A DNA stretch of 64,000 nucleotides from Flavobacteriaceae bacterium PS02336 (GTDB lineage Bacteria > Bacteroidota > Bacteroidia > Flavobacteriales > Flavobacteriaceae), in NCBI GenBank assembly GCA_029960065.1, contig JASCOF010000001.1, positions 620,001 through 684,000 on the forward strand, given 5' to 3'. The first letter of the stretch is position 1. The number at the start of each line of letters is the position of its first letter. The position numbers and the translations under genes are program-made. Positions 35,376 through 43,130 of the stretch are shown here, in pieces. Under the pieces are notes generated by a model. It saw nothing but the letters and a program-made list of their open reading frames with translations, was not told the origin of the DNA and ran no database searches.

Positions 35376-35798
35376 TTATGTATTTGGGTGAACGCAATTT
35401 TTCCAGTACTCAAGTACTGTATTGATAATTGCTTTTGTTTTATGGAAGTCATTTTCTTTTTTAAAAAAGCCTTGAATACTAAGTGTAGTGTAAGCTTCTT
35501 CAATGGCATTTTCCGTTGCTGCGGTTGAGTAAAAAACAAAAGGTATGCTTTTTTTTCTAAGGACCGGGTCAGCATCTATAAGTCTCTTTAGCTCCAGTCC
35601 ATTCATAATTGGCATGTTCACATCGCAAAAAATAATCAGCATTTTTTCATTACTGTTACATAGATATTCAAGTGCTTCTGCGCCATTAATTTTCCAGACG
35701 ATTTTGTTAGTGGTACCCAGAGATACAATTACATCTTCTAAAATCTCCTTGTCATCTGCATCATCTTCTATTATTAGGATATTACCGTTTTTTATCAT
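35376..35798 (-). CDS. receiver-only response regulator
   Basis: 140 aa, a single REC domain. Acidic pocket IIEDDADD (10-15), phospho-acceptor Asp in IFCDVNMPIMNG (about 63), switch residue Ser/Thr in FYSTAATE and the Lys in FFKKE. It takes a phosphate from a histidine kinase and has no output domain, as in CheY-like shuttles. It lies 423 bp downstream of the PAS kinase, which itself is divergent from a second similar regulator. Confidence 0.93.
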   Translation of the reverse strand: MIKNGNILIIEDDADDKEILEDVIVSLGTTNKIVWKINGAEALEYLCNSNEKMLIIFCDVNMPIMNGLELKRLIDADPVLRKKSIPFVFYSTAATENAIEEAYTTLSIQGFFKKENDFHKTKAIINTVLEYWKNCVHPNT

Positions 35799-36221
35799 TG
35801 TATTATTTTTAAGAGTATCTAAATGTATAACGTTTTTTTTAATATAGTAATAATTAGAGCATAAAGTATATTAGGTATACTGATGTAAATTTAGTACAAC
35901 CTCTTTTTTATCTGTTACCGCGTTAATTTTTATGGCAAAAAAGGAATCTACTCTAAATTATGTGTTCCAAGATTTTGCCACAAGCCTATAATTTCGATAA
36001 TTGAGATATTAATTTGTTTAATTTTTTGAAAATCAAAATGATAAACCCGCCTCATACAATTAAGTACAGGGCGGGCTGTCCATAAACATAATCTTCCATT
36101 TTATGTCTACTTAAAAACTTTTGATTGTATATATTGAATTATCTGCGAAATTGAACTTCACAATTTGCAATAACACATTTGAGATAAGAATCTTTCAGTT
36201 TACCTATTTGTTTACAAGGTG
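35799..36221. other. 423-bp intergenic region with a possible terminator for the kinase gene
   Basis: No gene seen. AAACCCGCC...GGGCGGG (about 36044-36080) can form a GC-rich stem whose minus-strand transcript is followed by TTTATCATTTT, so it may end the kinase transcript. Confidence 0.45.
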
Positions 36222-37733
36222 CTAAAGATAAGAATCGGACTGTTTTAAAGGAAGGGTCACTGTAAATTCAGCGCCGTTGTCTTTCTCTCCCACAGCAGTA
36301 ATAGAGCCATTATGCCTTTTGGCTATTTTTCTGCAAAGGGCAAGGCCAAGCCCGTTTCCTTCGAACTGGTCTTTGGAGTGCAGCCTTTCAAAGGCCGTGA
36401 ATATTTTCTCTGTATCAACAATGTCCAGTCCAATGCCATTGTCCTTGATTTTTATTTCCAGCACCTCAATGCCTTCTTGATTCTTTATAATATCCGAAGT
36501 GATGATCACACGCGGCGGCTCATCGGCTTTTGAGAACTTAAGGGCATTGTGCAGCAGGTTATAAAAAAGCTGGTGGATCAGTATCGGCGCCCCTTCTATC
36601 TGGGGAAGCTCACTTATGACCAGAATGGCTCCTTTTTCATTTATGATCAGTTCCAGATCGGTTTTGATATTTTCAATGACCAGGTCAAGGTTTATTTCCT
36701 CAACAGGCTGCGATCTTTTATCCAGGGTCGAGTAGGCAAGGATGCCTTCCACGATATTCTGCATCCTTTGTGCGGACTGGTCTACCTTTTGCAGGAATTT
36801 TTTAGCGTTCTCACTAAAATCAGCTTTGTACTCATTTTTTAAAATACTATTGAAAGTTTTAATTTTTCGAATAGGCTCTTTCAAATCATGGCTCACCACA
36901 CCCGCGAAATGCAAAAGATCATCATTGGACCTTCTGAGTTCCTCGGTATTTTGTGCGACCTGCCTTTTGAGCTCTTCTTCAAAGGCTTTCTGCTCGTGGA
37001 TATCCTGTATGATCCCGATAATGGCGGTATCATCGCCGTTCTGGTCTCTGATGACCCTGCCGCTAATTTTAATCCATCGTGCGGTCCCCTCGGGGCTTAC
37101 AATCCTGCTCTGATAACTTATTTTTCCTGTAAGGCTGGCCTCTTGGTGCGCTTCTGCGCGCGCTGTTAAATCCTCTGGATGCAGTTTTGCAAACAGCTCC
37201 TGGTCTGATATCTCCCCGTCAATTCCTAAAATGGCATTAAAATTCCCGCAGGCTGTCACTTTTTTAGTGGCAAGGTCAATTTCATAGGTGCCCATGCCTG
37301 AGGATTCAATAGCCATTCTGAGCCTTTGCTCGGCACTCTGGGTCTGCTGTTTTGCCAGATGAAGCTCGGTTACATCCGAGCCTGTATTCATCACCGCATA
37401 GATCCCGCCTGCCTTATTAAAAAGGGGGATAAAGCTGTAATTGAAATAAAAGGTCCTAAGGGAACCGTCCACCATTAAATCGACCTGTTTGTCCTTGGCG
37501 TGGAAGGGCGTTCCGGTTTTCAGCACGGCCAGGGCCTGGCCCGCAAAAGCCTGGTTTTGAATTTCGGGAAGTACTTCAAGATATTTTTTTCCAATTACAT
37601 CATCTCCTTTACCCCACGCCTGTATCATAGCGGGGTTGGCGAGTTCTATTTTTAGTTCTTCCCCTGTATAAACAGCGGTAGGCAGAGGGGTATTATCAAC
37701 AATGTCTTTCAAAAGCAATAGATTGTCATACAT
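36222..37733 (-). CDS. PAS-domain sensor histidine kinase
   Basis: 503 aa, cytoplasmic (no membrane helix). Two PAS domains (about 10-120, LLLKDIVDNTPLPTAVY; and 135-250, ending TAIIGIIQDI), then HisKA with the phospho-His in FAGVVSHDLKEPIRK and HATPase with FYNLLHNALKFSK (N box), KDNGIGL (G1) and EGNGLGLALCRKI (G2). It should phosphorylate the single-domain regulators at 38078 and 35376. Codons are GC-richer than the flanks. Confidence 0.95.
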   Translation of the reverse strand: MYDNLLLLKDIVDNTPLPTAVYTGEELKIELANPAMIQAWGKGDDVIGKKYLEVLPEIQNQAFAGQALAVLKTGTPFHAKDKQVDLMVDGSLRTFYFNYSFIPLFNKAGGIYAVMNTGSDVTELHLAKQQTQSAEQRLRMAIESSGMGTYEIDLATKKVTACGNFNAILGIDGEISDQELFAKLHPEDLTARAEAHQEASLTGKISYQSRIVSPEGTARWIKISGRVIRDQNGDDTAIIGIIQDIHEQKAFEEELKRQVAQNTEELRRSNDDLLHFAGVVSHDLKEPIRKIKTFNSILKNEYKADFSENAKKFLQKVDQSAQRMQNIVEGILAYSTLDKRSQPVEEINLDLVIENIKTDLELIINEKGAILVISELPQIEGAPILIHQLFYNLLHNALKFSKADEPPRVIITSDIIKNQEGIEVLEIKIKDNGIGLDIVDTEKIFTAFERLHSKDQFEGNGLGLALCRKIAKRHNGSITAVGEKDNGAEFTVTLPLKQSDSYL

Positions 37734-38065
37734 CGGTGGGTGGTTTTTGTTTTTGCGAAGCTATACCTTATCTGTACTTACACTGTTATAGTATTCTTTT
37801 TCATTGTTTTAAAATTCCAACCCATAGAAAATACCTTGTCTCTGGCAGTACAACAGGGGTGGTGGAAACGGAAAACTAGTATAATATTTTTAGACAAATA
37901 ATGCCCTGCCCAAAAGGGATTGTTATTAATTTGGGTCAGTCCTGCCGCGGGAGGCGGGGGCGGCACTATTGGTATTTAATTTAAAGCCGTCCCGGGCAGA
38001 TGTAAAGCAAAGTGTAAAATGGGATGCAGATTTGATTTTTTACTGCCTGGCAGCATATAAATTAG
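37734..38065. other. intergenic region between divergent kinase and response regulator
   Basis: AT-rich with a GC-rich burst at about 37940-37966 (CTGCCGCGGGAGGCGGGGGC). The burst can form an imperfect CCGC/GCGG stem. No gene seen. Confidence 0.4.
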
Positions 38066-38073
38066 TACTTTTG
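38066..38073 (+). promoter_or_regulatory. -7 box TACTTTTG directly before a start codon
   Basis: TACTTTTG matches TAnnTTTG exactly and ends 4 bp before the response-regulator ATG at 38078. A TTG at the normal -33 distance is not present, so the box is one-sided evidence. If used, the mRNA would be leaderless. Confidence 0.45.
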
Positions 38074-38077
38074 CCTG

Positions 38078-38503
38078 ATGAAAATAAGCGGAGAAATAAT
38101 AGTGATAGAAGATGATCAGGATGACAGGGATTTTCTTAAGGATATTTTCGACAGTCTGGGTTATCCAAACAAAATTGTGTTTTTTGAAGATTCTTCCAAG
38201 GTACTGGACTACCTCTCAGATGTAAGGGTAAACCCCTTTATGGTTATCTCGGATATCAATATGCCCAAACTCAATGGTTTTGAGCTTCGCGGTAAAATAC
38301 TTCAGGATGAGCAGGTCAATAAAAAATGCCTGCCTTACATCTTTTTATCCACCTCGCAGAATCCCCAAAATATAGCACAGGCCTACAGTCTTTCAGTGCA
38401 GGGGTATTTTAAAAAACAGGAAAATTTTTCCCAGTACAGGGAAATGATAGACAGGATCATTCAATACTGGCTGGTGAGCCTGACCCCTTTGCCTGTTATT
38501 TGA
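38078..38503 (+). CDS. receiver-only response regulator
   Basis: 141 aa, a single REC domain similar to the one at 35376. Acidic pocket VIEDDQDD, phospho-acceptor Asp in VISDINMPKLNG (about 62), Ser in FLSTSQNP and Lys in GYFKKQE. Both regulators share the QGYFKK/QGFFKK end and the C-terminal tail IIQYW/VLEYW, so they are paralogues that may compete for one kinase. Divergent from the kinase gene. Confidence 0.93.
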   Translation: MKISGEIIVIEDDQDDRDFLKDIFDSLGYPNKIVFFEDSSKVLDYLSDVRVNPFMVISDINMPKLNGFELRGKILQDEQVNKKCLPYIFLSTSQNPQNIAQAYSLSVQGYFKKQENFSQYREMIDRIIQYWLVSLTPLPVI

Positions 38504-38748
38504 GAATTACGGTGCTGTTTTGAATTGATCCCTGCTGTGATGCAAGGACAATTGACGTATTAATTTTAAAAGCTGGCAGGGAAATAGACATAAAAAACGC
38601 TGCCGGTGGAGTTTCTTTTTGCAGGGTCAGGGTTTACAACCCAACACTTATTCCCTATATTGACATTTTTTGAAACTGTACCGTAAGTTTGCCATGGTAT
38701 CATTAAAAAAAAATATTGCAAAACGTTTGGTCTTTTAACACCCTTATG

Positions 38749-39384
38749 CTATGTCTTTTTTCTGGCTGTTAGTATGGTATGGATGTCCATTTGGGTCTTT
38801 GATATTTTATATTCTGTTTTGAATATTTGAAGTTCCTGAAATTTATTCTGCAAAAATTTTGTTTTTAAGTCCTCTAAATTATAATAATAGAAGTAAATCC
38901 TTTCCCCGCTGCTTCCAGACTGAAAACCGGACCTGTCCGGGTCCCCTTCCACAAAACTCATATAAATCAGTCCGTTTTCACTCAGCAGATCATAACAGTC
39001 GCCGATGAGTTTTCGGCTGTCCGCAGGCGATAAATACGGCAGGCAGAACCCGCAGACTATGGCGTCATATTTGGTTTTGATCTGGTCAATCTCCCTGCTG
39101 TCCATTACTTGGAAACGGGCTGTGGGATTATTCGCTTTTGCAAGCTCTATCATGTTGGGGGCAATGTCGATGCCAAAAACAGCAAAGTCGGGCCGTTTTG
39201 ATAACAGGTACTTTGTAATATTTCCAGGGCCGCAGCCAATTTCCAGAATTTTCGGGTCTGTTTTATCCATTGAACTGCATACAAAGTCATAATTTTCATT
39301 GTACAGGTCCAGGTCCATAAACCTGTCCTGATACAGTGAAGCGATCTTGTTCCAGGTTTCAAATGTTTCCTTGTATGGGTCCAT
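38749..39384 (-). CDS. class I SAM-dependent methyltransferase
   Basis: 211 aa. Motif I KILEIGCGPGNITKYLL (about 65-80) binds S-adenosylmethionine, motif II-like FGIDIAPNMIELAK follows, and YDAIVCGFCLPYLSP is motif IV-like. The substrate is a small molecule or unknown. Isolated on the minus strand in the GC-rich signalling region. A perfect palindrome at 39456-39478 lies upstream and may be its operator. Confidence 0.9.
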   Translation of the reverse strand: MDPYKETFETWNKIASLYQDRFMDLDLYNENYDFVCSSMDKTDPKILEIGCGPGNITKYLLSKRPDFAVFGIDIAPNMIELAKANNPTARFQVMDSREIDQIKTKYDAIVCGFCLPYLSPADSRKLIGDCYDLLSENGLIYMSFVEGDPDRSGFQSGSSGERIYFYYYNLEDLKTKFLQNKFQELQIFKTEYKISKTQMDIHTILTARKKT

Positions 39385-39455
39385 TATCGTGTTGTGTTAA
39401 AAAATGATATATAAAGTTTTGTAAGGGTAAATAGTTTACAGCTTATCAAACTCAG

Positions 39456-39478
39456 GTATTTTAGCTAAGCTAAAATAC
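39456..39478. promoter_or_regulatory. 23-bp perfect palindrome, possible operator
   Basis: GTATTTTAGCT-A-AGCTAAAATAC is an 11-bp inverted repeat with a 1-bp centre, 72 bp upstream of the methyltransferase start. This symmetry is typical of dimeric repressor sites. Nothing else of note is seen in 39385-39670. Confidence 0.4.
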
Positions 39479-39670
39479 TATTAAAAATAAAAATACACCA
39501 AAGAGGTAATTTTTTTGAAGGACAGCAAAGACATAAAAAAAAACTTAATTTTTTTGGAAGTTTTCTGGGGCGGTGATAGAGGGACTATGGCTGCAGTTTT
39601 TACCGGTGTGCCGCAGATTTCAAATTACTCGTTGTAAAGCTGCAGTTTATCCCGAGTTTTGAGCAATAGG

Positions 39671-39958
39671 TTAATTACGCAATACCGTATGATTTATTTT
39701 GATCAGGCCCTTTAGGGTGATACAGCTTTCATCTGTCGCCGGATTAAGGACAATATATCTCTGATCCTCCAGCGCGATCAGCGCATCGAGTATTTTTGCC
39801 TGGTTTTGCCTTTGGGCAGCAATATTTTCTTTAAAGGTTCTCAGGACATTGTAAGGGGGGATTACAACTGCTGTGAGCTCTTCCAGCGTGAAGGTTTTGG
39901 GATAGCTTGCGGCAAGTTTATTGAGTATGCTATCAGAATAATGGGATGATGTTTCCAA
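39671..39958 (-). CDS. small helical protein, possibly winged-helix
   Basis: 95 aa, cytoplasmic, rich in helices (ILNKLAASYPKTFTLEELTAVV, ENIAAQRQNQAKILDALIALEDQ) with a beta hairpin at the end (RYIVLNPATDESCITLKGLI) that would fit a wing. I do not recognise the family. A DNA-binding role is possible. It is a single gene with AT-rich flanks. Confidence 0.6.
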   Translation of the reverse strand: METSSHYSDSILNKLAASYPKTFTLEELTAVVIPPYNVLRTFKENIAAQRQNQAKILDALIALEDQRYIVLNPATDESCITLKGLIKINHTVLRN

Positions 39959-40119
39959 GATGTACTAGTTTAAATAATAACACAATAGCTTTGAATAAAG
40001 ATACGAAGATCTGATAATTATTTAAATGATTTTAAATGTTTTCCCTGATATCCGATTTGAAATGCGGATATAAAAAGGGCTGATTACACAATAGCACTGA
40101 GATTTTTAATTCTCCAGGG

Positions 40120-40338
40120 TTATTCGTTTATTTTATCCTTGTGGTGCTCTTTTAGCCATTTTTCCATTCGCTGCAAGAGCTGTACTTCTTTAGGGTCGCC
40201 CTGCGGATTGGAAAGCCCAGTGATGGTCCTTTGGAAATAAAACTTTTTATCCTCAAAGCGGCAGGTGAATTTTGGCACCTCGTTGTGGATCACCAGCCAT
40301 TTGTCCCCGTCTGTACTTTTAATTTCAAACTTCTTCAT
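40120..40338 (-). CDS. small hypothetical protein
   Basis: 72 aa from the ATG at 40338. An earlier in-frame ATG at 40419 would add an unlikely basic stretch, so the later start is chosen. Alternating strands (FEIKSTDGDKWLVIHNE, KFTCRFEDKKFYFQRT) suggest a small beta-rich fold, then a charged helix. The family is unknown to me. Confidence 0.6.
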   Translation of the reverse strand: MKKFEIKSTDGDKWLVIHNEVPKFTCRFEDKKFYFQRTITGLSNPQGDPKEVQLLQRMEKWLKEHHKDKINE

Positions 40339-40731
40339 TTTTCTTACTCTGCAGAGCAGCTGCAGGTACTTAATTGTTATTGTTGTTTTATGCTGTTTTA
40401 ATCCTGCATTGTAAACCACAAAAGTAGAGGATTATTGCCCTTGTTTTGTTATATAATTTACAGCCGGGCTGTATTTTTTTATGGGGTATAGATCAGCGAG
40501 GTCTGCCGGCAGGATCATTGTACTTATGACGGCCAGAATGCACCCGACAGCTGTTTTGTGTCATTTGGGGATCTTGGTTCTTCTGTGGTGAAAATAATGC
40601 TTTTTCTTTTTTATTTACAAAAGCAGGCAGAGTTTAGCAGGCGCTGAATTAATCGGGTATTGGGAATTAATTGCTGCTGGAATTTAACTTTGAGTGGTCA
40701 GCATCGTTAATTGTATATAATGATTTTTATT

Positions 40732-40813
40732 GGAGCTTTTTCCCGCTATGCGCTGCAATCTTTTGTGCCGAACACCGGCACAAAAGGATTTCCACTTTTA
40801 TCGGGGCTAGGGC
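40732..40813 (+). repeat. REP-like palindromic element, copy C
   Basis: Reads GGAGCTTTTTCCCGCTATGC, then GCAATCTTTTGTGCCG...CCGGCACAAAAGGATTTC, then TTTTATCGGGGCTAGGGCT. It has the block order of copies A and B. The core can form a GTGCCG/CGGCAC stem. The rest of 40339-40957 shows no gene; it contains the AT-rich leader of the cold-shock gene. Confidence 0.88.
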
Positions 40814-40957
40814 TGCTGCTGAGACAGCAGAAGCTTCAGGCAAATCCGGAGCCTTTTTGTTTTTGAATATCTGAATTTAAATTAAATAAAATAAAAAACT
40901 CAAATTCAGCGGGTTCTCATTTAATAAAGCTACCTTTATACCCTTAAATACATTAAA

Positions 40958-41149
40958 ATGCAAGAAGGTACAGTAAAATTTTTCAATGAAGAAAAAGGGT
41001 TCGGATTCATAACTCCTAATAACGGAGGGGCCGAAGTTTTTGTTCATGCTTCAGGTCTGTCAGAGAACATCGCTCAAAACGATGCAGTAAGATACGACGT
41101 GGAAGAAGGCCGTAAAGGTCCAAACGCAGTAAACGTAGTTATAGTATAA
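40958..41149 (+). CDS. cold-shock protein (CspA family)
   Basis: 63 aa, a complete cold-shock domain: QEGTVKFFNEEKGFGFITPN (RNP1) and EVFVHASGL (RNP2). It binds single-stranded nucleic acids and acts as RNA chaperone. The gene follows a REP-like element and an AT-rich leader of over 140 bp, as is usual for Csp genes whose leader controls translation. Confidence 0.95.
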   Translation: MQEGTVKFFNEEKGFGFITPNNGGAEVFVHASGLSENIAQNDAVRYDVEEGRKGPNAVNVVIV

Positions 41150-41173
41150 TATACTCTTCACAGTTAACTTTAT

Positions 41174-41203
41174 AAAGGCGCCTCTAATCAGGTGCCTTTT
41201 TTG
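41174..41203 (+). terminator. terminator of the cold-shock gene
   Basis: AAAGGCGCC (41174-41182) pairs with GGTGCCTTT (41191-41199) with one wobble, followed by TTTTG. Confidence 0.85.
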
Positions 41204-41400
41204 TTTATAGTAGAGCTTTGAACCTAAACTCTGTAACCTTGTTTTTGCTGGATTTCTAGTTTTCAAAAATGCCATGTGCCACGATTCTTCCACAAATCTC
41301 TTATTGCTTATTGTTATAACAGTTTTTGATGTAGTAATGTTTCGAACTTAAGGCTTCAAGTGGTTGTTTAACAGTTTTTTATAATATTTATGAAACTAGT

Positions 41401-41418
41401 TGCACCGATTCTGCACCT
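41401..41418 (+). repeat. candidate attL core of small element (18-bp direct repeat, left copy)
   Basis: TGCACCGATTCTGCACCT, identical to 44567-44584 in the same orientation. It is made of TGCACC-N5-TGCACC, the same design as the 19-bp repeat at 6108. The sequence 41204-41700 around it holds no gene. Confidence 0.75.
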
Positions 41419-41700
41419 AAATTGAAATTATAACTAATTCGATATTTTATCTTCCTAGAAAAAGTTTTAATAAACATTAAGAACTAAATTGGCTTGAATT
41501 TATAAATGGTCAAATGGTAATTACTTGAAGTAGCTTTTGAGGTAATTGGGATGCGAAACTTAAAATCGTATTTATGTAATAATTTTAAGGTCAAAAGGAG
41601 GGAATTAAAGTAAGTGGCGTAGAAACTTGCTGCTGATTATGAATCAAAATTCTCAAAACTGTATAATTTTGTATTGTAACAATCTAAAAATTATATAATT

Positions 41701-41958
41701 ATGTTAATCGATCTTATCACCCGTGAAGACTTAAATGAATTCAGAAATCTTCTTTTGAATGATTTAAAGCAATTCATTCAGCCTCAGTCCCAGCAGAAAA
41801 ATGAATGGCTAAAATCTTCTGAAGTCCGAAAATTATTAAATATTTCCGCAGGAACTTTGCAGAACCTCCGAATAAATGGTACACTGGCATATACAAAGAT
41901 TGGAGGACTTATGTATTATAAATATTCGGATATCGAAAAGATTTTGAATGATAAATAA
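41701..41958 (+). CDS. small helix-turn-helix protein of integrative element
   Basis: 85 aa. An N-terminal helix of 25 residues (LNEFRNLLLNDLKQFIQ) precedes an excisionase-type HTH (WLKSSEVRKLLNISAGTLQNLRINGTLAYTKIGGLMYYKYSDIEKIL). It is a paralogue of the gene at 42509. A TAnnTTTG-like box (TAATTTTG, 41664-41671) lies about 30 bp upstream. Probably controls excision or transcription of the element. Confidence 0.8.
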   Translation: MLIDLITREDLNEFRNLLLNDLKQFIQPQSQQKNEWLKSSEVRKLLNISAGTLQNLRINGTLAYTKIGGLMYYKYSDIEKILNDK

Positions 41959-42195
41959 TTTTAAAATGACCTTATAGTCTTTTAAGATATTGTGTAATAA
42001 AAATGGTTTTGAAAGAAATTATTTCAAGTAACTTAAAAAACTTCAACTTTCCGTTATTCTGTGAAAACTTTTATGACTGACTATTAAAACATTAAAATGA
42101 ATTTTGGAACCTAAAGATAAAAAAAGAAAAGGGGTAGCCGAATAGGTCCCATTTTCTTTGATATAACTTGAATATTTTGGAGTTGCATAAAAAGA

Positions 42196-42229
42196 AAAAC
42201 CCCTTAAATCATATGATTTAAGGGGTTTT
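42196..42229. terminator. 34-bp perfect palindrome, terminator-like
   Basis: AAAACCCCTTAAATCAT and ATGATTTAAGGGGTTTT form a perfect palindrome flanked by A and T tracts. It lies 25 bp beyond a tRNA-like 3' end read on the minus strand, so it may be the old terminator of that tRNA gene. Confidence 0.75.
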
Positions 42230-42254
42230 GACTGCCCTTGAAAGGCTCTTTAGT

Positions 42255-42276
42255 CGGGGTGGCCTCATTCGAACCC
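42255..42276 (-). pseudogene. tRNA 3'-end remnant (tRNA-Pro-like)
   Basis: On the minus strand the sequence GGTTCGAATGAGGCCACCCCGACT contains a T-loop GGTTCGAAT followed by an acceptor-like CACCCCGA, as at the 3' end of a tRNA. T-arm pairing is broken and the 5' half is absent. It is likely a degenerate copy of a tRNA end carried by an integrating element; the amino acid type is a guess. Confidence 0.4.
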
Positions 42277-42508
42277 GTGATGCTTAAAATTAGGTTCGAA
42301 ACCTTATAAATTTCGAGTACATTTTTAAAAATAAACTAGTTCTATAAAAAAATACTGGATAAGCCCAAAGGTGAGCCATTAGTTTAAAAAGTGAAAGCCA
42401 ATTGAAGCCAAAAAACGCCATTCGAAGTATTATAATGATTTCTTCCTTGTTGATGTATTACTTTCGTTTTATAATTCTGATGATATTAAATAGAAATAAA
42501 ATTATACT

Positions 42509-42787
42509 ATGGAGGAAATTGTAAGTAAAGAAGATTTAAGGCAGTTCGGTATATTATTATTGGATAATTTAAGAACTATTATTCAAGAGAATAATCTTGA
42601 AAAAAAAGAATCAATAAAACCTGAATGGATAAAAAGCAAGTCAGTGAGAAAGTTGCTTGATATTTCTGCTGGTTCAGTACAAAATCTCAGAGCAACTCAA
42701 AAAGTTCGCTTTAAGAAAGTGCTTGGTTCTTATTACTATAATAGAGAAGATCTAGAAAAGCTTTTTAGAGATGAGCCACAGAAATAG
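42509..42787 (+). CDS. small helix-turn-helix protein, paralogue
   Basis: 92 aa. Same build as the gene at 41701: an N-terminal helix (LRQFGILLLDNLRTIIQ), then the HTH (WIKSKSVRKLLDISAGSVQNLRATQKVRFKKVLGSYYYNREDLEKLF). It overlaps the next gene by 17 bp. Two tandem paralogues inside one small element suggest that one acts as excisionase and the other as regulator, by inference. Confidence 0.8.
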   Translation: MEEIVSKEDLRQFGILLLDNLRTIIQENNLEKKESIKPEWIKSKSVRKLLDISAGSVQNLRATQKVRFKKVLGSYYYNREDLEKLFRDEPQK

Positions 42788-43091
42788 TTCTGACGAAAAA
42801 AGCATAATGGAATGTTTGTCAAATTATATGAATGATCCAAAGCTGAGCATTTGGCATCTTGCCATTTTAACCGCAATTCTAGGGTTAGGGTATAGGCAGG
42901 GGCAGAGGAGGAGGATAACGGTAAGCCGGAGCAAGATTATGGAGTTATCGCATGTGAACACACTGCCAACTTATCATAAGTATTTTAAACAGCTTCAGGA
43001 TTTAGGATATATAAAGTATAAACCATCCTATCATCCTGGCTGCAAAAGTGAAGTGAAACTATGTAAAAAGAGGTTGTCTCAATCATTTTGA
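42771..43091 (+). CDS. small winged-helix-like protein of the element
   Basis: 106 aa. Contains SIWHLAILTAILGLGYRQGQRRRITVSRSKIMELSHVNTLPTYHKYFKQLQDLGYIKYKPSYHPG, a helix-turn-helix followed by a wing. The last nine codons lie inside a terminator-like hairpin (43065-43102), so the end may have been changed by sequence decay. A later start at the Met before NDPKLSIW is possible. The overlap with the HTH gene implies coupling. Confidence 0.65.
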   Translation: MSHRNSSDEKSIMECLSNYMNDPKLSIWHLAILTAILGLGYRQGQRRRITVSRSKIMELSHVNTLPTYHKYFKQLQDLGYIKYKPSYHPGCKSEVKLCKKRLSQSF

Positions 43092-43102
43092 GATAACCTC
43101 TT
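43065..43102. terminator. hairpin at convergent gene ends in the small element
   Basis: AAAAAGAGGTTGTCTCAA pairs with TTTGAGATAACCTCTTTT (one mismatch). It overlaps the last codons of the gene ending at 43091 and lies 29 bp from the integrase stop. Confidence 0.8.
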
Positions 43103-43130
43103 TTAAGTTTAGTAATTATCAAAAACATTG

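Larger units (their letters stand above)
41959..42508. other. 550-bp region with palindrome and tRNA-like remnant
   Basis: Between the two HTH genes no ORF of note is seen. It holds the perfect 34-bp palindrome at 42196-42229 and the tRNA-like piece at 42255-42276. Confidence 0.5.

Noticed and set aside
40671..40874. Plus-strand open frame of 67 codons
   Set aside because: It covers REP-like copy C and its flanks and has no protein character.
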